Source: a bacterium
Lineage (GTDB): Bacteria; Verrucomicrobiota; Verrucomicrobiae; Limisphaerales; J093
DNA: 7,256 bases
Assembly: GCA_021839785.1 (NCBI GenBank)
Contig: JAKCAB010000325.1
Location: 1-7,256, forward strand
Reading direction: 5' to 3'
Of the stretch, positions 1-5,498 are shown piece after piece. The notes under the pieces are model-generated. The model saw only the letters and a program-made list of their open reading frames with translations, had not been told where the DNA came from and made no database searches. Position 1 is the stretch's first letter. Every line of letters starts with the position of its first letter. The position numbers and the translations under genes were made by a program.

Positions 1-1
1 G

Positions 2-1000
2 CGCAAGTACGGCCGGATCGTGCAGACCGGCACCCAAAGCCGGTCCAGCCGCCAGGGCATTGCCAGCGCCGTCGAGTGGGTCCGCGCCGGCAACCTCGGA
101 AAAGTCAAGGTGGCGCGCGGGCTTTGTTACAAGCGCCGCGCCAGCATCGGCAAGGTGGATGGTCCGCAGCCGATTCCGCCGAACATCGACTACGATCTCT
201 GGTGCGGCCCCGCGCCCAAAGGGCCGCTGATGCGCAAACGCCTCCATTACGATTGGCACTGGGTGTGGCCGACCGGCAACGGCGACCTCGGCAACCAGGG
301 CATCCACGAAATGGACGTGGCCCGCTGGTTCCTGGGCGTGAACGAACTCTCGCCCCGCGTTTTCGCCGTGGGCGGGCGGTTCAGCTACGTGGACGACGGC
401 GAGACGCCCAACACGCTGGTGATTTACCACGACTATCCCGGCGCGCCGTTGATCTTCGAAGTGCGCGGCCTGCCGGAGGCCAAAGGCAGCAACAAGATGG
501 ACCGTTACCGCGGCGCCCAGATCGGCATCGTCATCGACTGCGAAGGCGGCTACGTGGTGGTGCCCGACTACAACAGCGCCATCGCCTTCGACAAGGACGG
601 CCAGGAAATCAAGAAGTTCTCCGGCTCCGAAAGCCATTACGCGAACTTCGTCAAAGCCGTCCGCAGTCGCAAAGTCAGCGACCTGCACGCCGATATCCTC
701 GAAGGCCACCTTTCCAGCGCGCTGTGCCACACCGGCAACACCTCGTACCGGATCGGCCAGCAATTGGAGCCGGATGAAATCCGCGAACGCATCCAGGGCG
801 ACCCGCTGGCCTTGGAGACGTGCGAGCGCGCCTACGAGCACCTCCAAGTCAACGAGGTGGACCTCATGCAGACCAAGGCCACGCTCGGTCCGGTGCTGAA
901 AATGGACCCCAACACCGAGCGCTTCGAAGGCAACGATCAGGCGAACGCGCTGCTCACGCGCGATTACCGCCAGCCCTTCGTGGTGCCCGCGAAGGTCTAG
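2..1000 (+). CDS. Gfo/Idh/MocA family oxidoreductase, 5'-truncated
   Basis: This is the C-terminal 332 residues of an NAD(P)-dependent sugar-type oxidoreductase. The frame is already open at base 2 and ends with TAG at 998-1000. The Rossmann nucleotide-binding half and the usual E-K-P catalytic lysine motif would lie upstream of the window. The fragment begins within a strand reading YGRIVQTGTQSRSS, typical of the end of the nucleotide-binding domain in this family. It then has GNQGIHEMDVARW at fragment residues 97-109, the conserved substrate-domain segment with the active-site histidine region. Near residues 212-250 it has the C-terminal NFVKAVRS and GNTSYRIG motifs. There is no membrane segment, so the fragment looks soluble. 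Whether the full protein carries a Tat signal, as many relatives do, cannot be seen. The exact substrate is unknown. Family assignment is firm; a role in sugar or polyol oxidation is inferred from the family and from the downstream neighbour. Confidence 0.94.
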   Translation, partial: RKYGRIVQTGTQSRSSRQGIASAVEWVRAGNLGKVKVARGLCYKRRASIGKVDGPQPIPPNIDYDLWCGPAPKGPLMRKRLHYDWHWVWPTGNGDLGNQGIHEMDVARWFLGVNELSPRVFAVGGRFSYVDDGETPNTLVIYHDYPGAPLIFEVRGLPEAKGSNKMDRYRGAQIGIVIDCEGGYVVVPDYNSAIAFDKDGQEIKKFSGSESHYANFVKAVRSRKVSDLHADILEGHLSSALCHTGNTSYRIGQQLEPDEIRERIQGDPLALETCERAYEHLQVNEVDLMQTKATLGPVLKMDPNTERFEGNDQANALLTRDYRQPFVVPAKV

Positions 1001-1016
1001 CCCGCAATTGGCGCGA

Positions 1017-1038
1017 GCGCGGGTGTCGGCACCCGCGC
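1017..1038 (+). terminator. Strong GC hairpin between the oxidoreductase and ConA-like genes
   Basis: Arms gcgcgggtg (1017-1025) and cacccgcgc (1030-1038) are perfectly complementary over 9 bp, enclosing the 4-base loop tcgg. The hairpin starts 16 bases after the oxidoreductase stop codon. No T-tract follows, so it is not a canonical intrinsic terminator. It could be a Rho-associated pause, a partial attenuator, or a 3'-end stabiliser that uncouples expression of the two genes. The structure is seen directly; the function is inferred. Confidence 0.4.
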
Positions 1039-1061
1039 CGCCTGCCGAATTCTCACCGAAC

Positions 1062-1793
1062 ATGAAACGCGCCTTCCTCCTTCGCGGCGCTTGGGCGGTG
1101 CTGTGCTGCCTGCTGGCCTGCGCGCGCGCCTGGTCAGCGGCCGAGCCTTTCGGGGCGCCGCTGCCGGCGAATTACCGGTTGCTGTACGAACAACCTTTCA
1201 CCGACGCCTCGGCCCTGAACGATTTCATCTTCAGCGACCCGGCGGCGTGGCGCGTTACGCAAACCGAGGGTCGGCCGGGCCTGGAGTTGGTCCAGCAAAG
1301 CCAGTACACGCCGCGCGTGCGCTCGCCGTTCAACATCGCGTTGATCGCCGGCAAGCGCTTCGGCGATTTCGTGCTCGAGGCCGAGTTGGTCCAAACTGGC
1401 CGCGAATACGGTCACCGCGACATGTGCCTGTTCTTCGGGGCGAAGGATCCGTCGAATTTTTATTACGTCCACCTCGCCACGGCCGCCGACGAGCACGCCC
1501 ACAACGTCTTTCTCGTGAATGACGAACCGCGCATCAAGATCGCGAAGGAAACGACCGCCGGCGTCAACTGGGGCTTGGGCGTCTGGCACAAGGTCCGGCT
1601 GGAGCGGACGCTGGCCGACGGCGCCATCCGCGTGTTTTTCGACGACCTGTCCAAGCCGATTATGGTCGCCACCGACACGCACTTCGACTTCGGCCTGATC
1701 GGTTTCGGCTCGTTCGACGACACGGGCAAAGTGACCGACGTGCGCATCTGGGGGCCCGGCTTCGCGCCGGCGAAGACCGGGTTTTTCCAGTAG
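1062..1793 (+). CDS. Exported concanavalin A-like (DUF1080/3-keto-disaccharide hydrolase-like) domain protein
   Basis: A 243-residue protein. ATG 1062 is chosen over TTG 1008 because it places a signal peptide at the N-terminus: K2-R3, then a hydrophobic core over about residues 9-21. Likely cleavage is after SAA at 25-27. C20 preceded by LLA is a possible but non-canonical lipobox, so a lipoprotein is an alternative. The mature part reads as one beta-rich jelly-roll domain: FGDFVLEAELV at 100-110, the aromatic strand SNFYYVHLA at 131-139, HNVFLVND at 147-154, VWHKVRLER at 174-182, IRVFFDDL at 189-196 and GLIGFGSFDD at 211-220. This alternation is typical of LamG/DUF1080-type folds that bind or cleave carbohydrates. 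It lies 61 bases behind a Gfo/Idh/MocA gene on the same strand, which supports a glycoside-processing role. Catalytic residues cannot be assigned with confidence. No Shine-Dalgarno site is visible upstream. It may be only a binding domain rather than an enzyme. Confidence 0.83.
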   Translation: MKRAFLLRGAWAVLCCLLACARAWSAAEPFGAPLPANYRLLYEQPFTDASALNDFIFSDPAAWRVTQTEGRPGLELVQQSQYTPRVRSPFNIALIAGKRFGDFVLEAELVQTGREYGHRDMCLFFGAKDPSNFYYVHLATAADEHAHNVFLVNDEPRIKIAKETTAGVNWGLGVWHKVRLERTLADGAIRVFFDDLSKPIMVATDTHFDFGLIGFGSFDDTGKVTDVRIWGPGFAPAKTGFFQ

Positions 1794-1843
1794 CGGGTGG
1801 CGTTGATCGGGCGAATTCCCGTGCCTTTGGCTTAGCCCCAAAC

Positions 1844-1909
1844 GATCGAATCCAGGTCTGGCGGCGAATCGCGGTCGAGTTACGCGGCTCCACGTAGCCA
1901 GATTCGATC
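1844..1909. repeat. 9-bp inverted repeat spanning the spacer before the HD gene
   Basis: gatcgaatc at 1844-1852 is the exact reverse complement of gattcgatc at 1901-1909, with 48 bases between the arms. The right arm also takes part in a local hairpin at 1897-1913, so the two structures would compete in a transcript. The spacer between the ConA-like and HD genes contains no supported gene. Confidence 0.4.
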
Positions 1910-1913
1910 TGGC
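1897..1913. repeat. 7-bp hairpin in the spacer before the HD gene
   Basis: gccagat (1897-1903) and atctggc (1907-1913) are perfectly complementary around a 3-base loop, tcg. There is no T-run on either side, so a classical terminator is unlikely. The sequence tctggc also occurs at 1857-1862 and could pair with gccaga at 1897-1902, giving a second alternative partner. It could be a protein-binding palindrome or an RNA stem. Confidence 0.4.
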
Positions 1914-1931
1914 CTCAACAACGGGAAAAAA

Positions 1932-1960
1932 CGTGCAAATGCACGCTCTGCCGCTACCTT
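1932..1960 (+). promoter_or_regulatory. Candidate promoter and operator-like palindrome of the HD gene
   Basis: A palindrome, cgtgca-aa-tgcacg, occupies 1932-1945. A -10-like TACCTT lies at 1955-1960, and a weak -35-like gtgcaa at 1933-1938 gives a 16-base spacing. The -10 hexamer ends 7 bases before ATG 1968, which would place the transcription start on or beside the start codon. No Shine-Dalgarno sequence precedes the ATG, which fits leaderless translation. The palindrome would overlap the -35 region and could be a repressor site. The palindrome is certain; the promoter call is weak. Confidence 0.3.
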
Positions 1961-1967
1961 TTGCGCG

Positions 1968-2831
1968 ATGTGGCATCCGGTGGACACGAGGGACGCCTCC
2001 GCCGTTGCGGGCGAGGTCGTCCGGCTGTACCTCGGCGCGTATCCGGGCGAAAGCCCGGGGCTGATTCGGGAAGCCATCGGTCACCTCGCCGGTTGTTTCC
2101 GGGGCGATAACCCGAAGTATCAGGCCATCGACGTCAGGTACCACGACCTCGAGCATACGCTCCAAGGCACGCTTTGCCTCGCCCGCCTGCTTCACCATCG
2201 CCACCTGGCCGGCGCCGAACCCCGGGTCAGCCGGCGTTTGTTCGAGCTCGGGATTCTTGCCGTGCTCCTGCACGACAGCGGTTACTTGAAGCGCCCCGGC
2301 GATCACGAGGGGACCGGCGCGAAGTACACGGCCGTGCACGTCACTCGCAGCGCCGAATTCGCCGCCGAGTGCCTGGCCCCAAAAGGGTTCGGCGGCCCCG
2401 ACATCCGGGCGGTGCAAAACATGATCCGCTGCACCGGCGTGGGCGTGAACCTCGCGGCGATCACTTTCCAGACCGACACGGAGCGTCTGGTGGGGTATGC
2501 CTTGGCAACGGCCGATTTGCTGGGCCAGATGGCCGCGGACGATTACGTGGACAAGCTGCCGGTGCTTTACGAGGAATTCGCGGAGGCGGCGGCTTACGAG
2601 CCGGACCGGCGCGTGGCGCATACGCGTTACCCCACCGCGATCGCTTTGATGCGTCACACGCCGGAATTCTGGCGGGGCTATGTCTGGCCACGGTTGAACA
2701 AGGATTTCGGCGGGCTTTACCATTTCCTCGAGGATCCGTATCCGGGCGGACCGAACTGGTACCTGCAACGCGTGGAAAAGAACCTGGCCCGGCTGCGCGA
2801 GTTGTTGGCCCAAGCCGAAGCTTCGACCTGA
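1968..2831 (+). CDS. HD-domain metal-dependent phosphohydrolase, PDEase-like
   Basis: A 287-residue cytoplasmic protein with no signal peptide, membrane segment or attached sensor domain. The helical HD core carries the YHDLEH motif (Y58, H59, H63), then LLHDSGY with the HD pair H102-D103, and ATADLLGQM with D183. This order matches the class I cyclic-nucleotide phosphodiesterase arrangement, where the first histidine of YHxxxH is the catalytic acid and the second histidine, the HD pair and the late aspartate hold the metals. H113 and H124 are further candidate metal-site residues. The C-terminal third, from about residue 205, is rich in aromatic residues and arginine (for example EFWRGYVWPRL at 233-243) and matches nothing I recognise. 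ATG 1968 is the only reasonable start. The gene stands alone, 174 bases from its upstream neighbour and convergent with the YfhO-type gene. A phosphohydrolase fold is well supported; hydrolysis of a cyclic nucleotide is inferred, and a nucleotidase role remains possible. Confidence 0.9.
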   Translation: MWHPVDTRDASAVAGEVVRLYLGAYPGESPGLIREAIGHLAGCFRGDNPKYQAIDVRYHDLEHTLQGTLCLARLLHHRHLAGAEPRVSRRLFELGILAVLLHDSGYLKRPGDHEGTGAKYTAVHVTRSAEFAAECLAPKGFGGPDIRAVQNMIRCTGVGVNLAAITFQTDTERLVGYALATADLLGQMAADDYVDKLPVLYEEFAEAAAYEPDRRVAHTRYPTAIALMRHTPEFWRGYVWPRLNKDFGGLYHFLEDPYPGGPNWYLQRVEKNLARLRELLAQAEAST

Positions 2832-2894
2832 CGGCAAGCGTCCCAGCCTGGACCCGGCAGGAACATTGCGACCGCTTTATGAGCCAGCGCTGAA

Positions 2895-5228
2895 CTACGG
2901 CCGAGCGCCAGCTCGCCACCACACCGTGGCCGCCGCCAGCAGCGCAATCCCGGAAATCGCCAAACCTAATTGGAACCGTCGGTCCACGTAACGCAGAATG
3001 ACCCGGTGTCGGCCCGGCGGCACCGCCACCGCCTGGAACGCGTGGTTGGCCCGGAGCAAACGGACGCGCGCCCCATCGAGCCTCGCCTGCCAGTCGGGAG
3101 CGTACGTTTGCGCCACCACAGCCAACGTGGGTCCAGCGGAAGTCACCGTGAACTCCACTCGCCCGGCCCCGAACTGAACCTCGCTCACCGTGGCTTCGGT
3201 GCGTGGCGTCGCGCCCACCGACGCCCGCTCCGCCGACGACAGAATTACCGTGCGCCGGGGATCGAAATCGGGTCGGAGCAGCGTGGCCACGGCATTGGTG
3301 GGATCGACAAACCGGATTTCCGCGCCGGCCGTCACCAGCGGCAACGCGCCCGGCCGCGGCAACCACTCGGTCACGTTCGCGGACGAGCTCTGTCGCGTGA
3401 CGCCGAGGAAATCCAGCAGTGGCAGGTCAGCGGCGTTGGTCGCGGCGTAAAGTGCCGACTCGAGTTCGGCCTGTTCGCGCAGACGCAGCGTGGCGGCGCC
3501 GTTCACCTTGGCCACGCCGGCGAGGAGGTTGAGGTTCGACCAAAGCGCGAGCCGTTTGCCGAGATAGTCCTGCGCGAAATCGGCCACGCGGCTGTGGAGC
3601 AACTGCGCCTCGGCTGCGGGCGTGATGAACACCCGGCCTTGTCCCGGTCGCGGCAGATCGTTCAGGCCGGGCAAGCCGGGAGCAAGCAGCGCCGCGGGCA
3701 GGGTGGGGGTCAGGTTGGGCAGGTGGGTCCGGTAATCGAGGACGAGGAACCCCAGCGCGGCGAGCGCGGCCAGGTTTGCACGGAGGCGACCTCTCGCTGC
3801 CAACCGCCAGCCGCACGCGACCCAAAAGGCGAAGGCCAGGGCCAACCGAAGCGCGGTGTTCGTCCAAAGCACAGGCACGACGGATCGGACGCCGCCCGCC
3901 ACGAGGCAGACGCCGGCGACCGCGCCGAGCACTGGCAGAACCAGCCCAAACGCCAGCCCAGGCAACCGAAGCCAGGTCTGCGTCGCCGGGGTTAGTCGTT
4001 TCGCCTGCCAGGCGTCCACCGCCAAGGCGGCCAGCAACGGGACGGCGAAGCCGGGCAGTAGGACGAATTTCACCGGGTAACGAACCATTGCCAGCGGCGG
4101 ACAAAGCGCCCGCAGGCCGCGGTAAACCGGACTCGCCTCGCCCAGCGCCAGCGCAATGCCGAGTCCGGCCAGACCGGCCAACAGCCAAACCCGACGGCCG
4201 CGGGCCAAGGTGAGACCGCACAGCGCCAGGCCGATCAGGCCCACGCCGAGGTACACCGAGCCGAAGAATTCCTGGCCGGGTTGGAACCAGGTGCCTTGCA
4301 CGGTCTCGTGGCAACGGAAAAGTGGCACGAGGAAGTTGGCCCAACCCCAGCCGGGCAGGGCCCATTTCTCCGGCCCGCCGCTGGCCGCGCGTTGCGAATG
4401 CGCCAGCAAATCGAAGAACGGCAGGAGTTGGGCCGCGCATAAACCGAGCACGAGCAAGAACACCAGCAGGAGTCGCCCCAACCACCGGCAGGCGGTGCTG
4501 GCCTTAAACGGAACACGCCAGCCGGCCTGATTTGTTTCCGCACTGGGATCCGCTGAAGCGTCGGCGGTCCGCCTGGGTTCCACGCCTCCGCCGAAGGCCA
4601 GCGCCACCGCCAGCAGCCAGGTCAGGCCGGCGATTTCAGGAACGCCGGTCAGGAGTTGCAGGGCGCCCACCGCCGCCGCGACCACGACCATTCGTCCGCC
4701 GTTGCGCGCGGCTTTGCCGGCGAGCCACACCACCCACGGCATCCAGCCCAGCGCCGCCGTGTAGTTGGGCCAAAGCAGGCAGGATTGCGTCACGCCGTTG
4801 AACGCGAAGGCCACCGCCGCCACCGCCGCCGCGAGGTCGTGGCGAGTCCAGTCGCGGGCCAGGCAGTACATGCCCAGGCCGGCGAGCCAGAGATGCGCGA
4901 GGCAAAAGCAATTGAGCGACCACGGCAACGGCAACAGCAGGTAGATCGAGGCGCCGGGATAAAGCGGCATCGTTCCCCACTGGGCGAGAAACGGCACGCC
5001 GCAATGGCTCAGCGGGTTCCAGAGCGGCAGCGTGCCGTGCCAGAAAGCTTCGCGGGCAAAAGCCACCGTCGGGTACGCCAGGACGCCGAAGTCGCGATAA
5101 AAAAAGGTGCGCGCGCCGAAGATCGCCGTTGGATACGCCGCCACCAGCAGCGCTGCGAAAATCGCGGCAAAGCCACGACGGGTCAGGTTGACCGCCGGCG
5201 GAGGCGCGTGGGTGGGCGGCGGAGTCAT
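2895..5228 (-). CDS. YfhO-family polytopic membrane protein (GT-C-like)
   Basis: A 777-residue integral membrane protein; ATG is at 5228-5226 and TAG at 2897-2895. After a proline-rich N-terminus and a first membrane helix (about 18-36) comes the loop signature YRDFGVLAYP (44-53) with D46, then GTLPLWNPLSHCGVPF (65-80) and PLYPG (88-92). This is the hallmark first extracytoplasmic loop of YfhO/GT-C proteins, where an acidic residue is catalytic in true glycosyltransferases. Many hydrophobic segments follow up to about residue 498, with RYPVKF at 383-388. A large soluble region of about 250 residues comes next. It ends in the YfhO C-terminal pattern TYAPDW (708-713), LDG (717-719), VPPGRHRV (736-743) and RYVDRRF (746-752), before a last helix (754-771). 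Family knowledge places such proteins in envelope glycan or teichoic-acid glycosylation with lipid-linked sugars. The acceptor here is unknown. It is convergent with the HD gene (63-base gap) and divergent from the TPR gene. No Shine-Dalgarno site is seen. Confidence 0.9.
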   Translation of the reverse strand: MTPPPTHAPPPAVNLTRRGFAAIFAALLVAAYPTAIFGARTFFYRDFGVLAYPTVAFAREAFWHGTLPLWNPLSHCGVPFLAQWGTMPLYPGASIYLLLPLPWSLNCFCLAHLWLAGLGMYCLARDWTRHDLAAAVAAVAFAFNGVTQSCLLWPNYTAALGWMPWVVWLAGKAARNGGRMVVVAAAVGALQLLTGVPEIAGLTWLLAVALAFGGGVEPRRTADASADPSAETNQAGWRVPFKASTACRWLGRLLLVFLLVLGLCAAQLLPFFDLLAHSQRAASGGPEKWALPGWGWANFLVPLFRCHETVQGTWFQPGQEFFGSVYLGVGLIGLALCGLTLARGRRVWLLAGLAGLGIALALGEASPVYRGLRALCPPLAMVRYPVKFVLLPGFAVPLLAALAVDAWQAKRLTPATQTWLRLPGLAFGLVLPVLGAVAGVCLVAGGVRSVVPVLWTNTALRLALAFAFWVACGWRLAARGRLRANLAALAALGFLVLDYRTHLPNLTPTLPAALLAPGLPGLNDLPRPGQGRVFITPAAEAQLLHSRVADFAQDYLGKRLALWSNLNLLAGVAKVNGAATLRLREQAELESALYAATNAADLPLLDFLGVTRQSSSANVTEWLPRPGALPLVTAGAEIRFVDPTNAVATLLRPDFDPRRTVILSSAERASVGATPRTEATVSEVQFGAGRVEFTVTSAGPTLAVVAQTYAPDWQARLDGARVRLLRANHAFQAVAVPPGRHRVILRYVDRRFQLGLAISGIALLAAATVWWRAGARP

Positions 5229-5270
5229 AAGCCGCGGCCTGGCCGGACTTTCGTTGGCGTCGGAACGCGG

Positions 5271-5299
5271 CGCTTAAATGTGGAGGCTCGAATCGGCAA
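5271..5299 (-). promoter_or_regulatory. Weak candidate promoter for the YfhO-type gene
   Basis: On the minus strand, TTGCCG (5299-5294) and TAAGCG (5276-5271) are separated by 17 bases, and the second lies in a rare AT-rich patch (ttaaat at 5274-5279). The start codon is about 40 bases further on. Agreement with the -35 consensus is 4 of 6, but with the -10 consensus only 2 of 6. This is the best candidate in a GC-rich spacer, not a confident call. Confidence 0.18.
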
Positions 5300-5462
5300 G
5301 TGCGCGACCATTCAGCGGCGGGGCGGCGCCGAAAAGCAAACTCGCAGTTGACCCGCGCGACCCACCAAATCAGCTTGTACGGGAGCGGGGCAGCGGAGGC
5401 GGATTGCCGACCGGGATCGCCACGTCTGCACCGGTTTCAGAACCCGGCCGGCCAGTCGGCGC

Positions 5463-5490
5463 TTGCGCGAAGGGCAGACCGCAACAAAAT
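5463..5490 (+). promoter_or_regulatory. Candidate promoter of the TPR gene, close to the start codon
   Basis: TTGCGC (5463-5468) and CAAAAT (5485-5490) are 16 bases apart. The second hexamer agrees with the -10 consensus at 4 of 6 positions and ends 8 bases before ATG 5499. This spacing resembles that of the HD gene and again implies a very short or absent leader. The only purine-rich stretch, gaaggg at 5469-5474, is about 25 bases from the ATG, too far for a Shine-Dalgarno site. Confidence 0.28.
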
Positions 5491-5498
5491 TCCGCGCG

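Larger units (their letters stand above)
5229..5498. other. Divergent intergenic region between the YfhO-type and TPR genes
   Basis: This 270-base spacer must hold the promoters of both flanking genes. It contains small GC palindromes, cggcc-t-ggccg at 5235-5245 and ggccggcc at 5446-5453, and a TTGACC at 5348-5353 with no good partner hexamer. Short open frames cross it, but none shows protein-like composition or a ribosome binding site. I see no RNA gene in it. Confidence 0.5.

Noticed and set aside
1008..1061. TTG 1008 as the start of the ConA-like gene
   Set aside because: It would put 18 extra residues before a clear signal peptide and would make the 1017-1038 hairpin coding. ATG 1062 is better.
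1808..1821. Short stem cggg/cccg after the ConA-like gene
   Set aside because: Four base pairs around a 6-base loop, followed only by tgccttt, is too weak to call a terminator.
1134..2837. A 567-codon open frame on the minus strand opposite the ConA-like gene, the spacer and the HD gene
   Set aside because: It runs antisense across two genes with clear family motifs, and its translation is rich in arginine, alanine, glycine and histidine without domain signatures. Such frames arise readily in GC-rich coding DNA.
2832..2894. Possible bidirectional terminator between the convergent HD and YfhO-type genes
   Set aside because: Only a 4-bp cctg/cagg pairing and a short palindrome, cagcgctg at 2885-2892, are present, with no T-tract on either strand.
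2970..3995. A 341-codon plus-strand frame opposite the YfhO-type gene
   Set aside because: It is antisense to the conserved C-terminal YfhO motifs and has a highly charged, arginine- and glutamine-rich composition typical of a shadow frame.
5348..5353. TTGACC as a -35 element for the TPR gene
   Set aside because: No acceptable -10 hexamer lies 15-19 bases downstream, and it is about 145 bases from the start codon.
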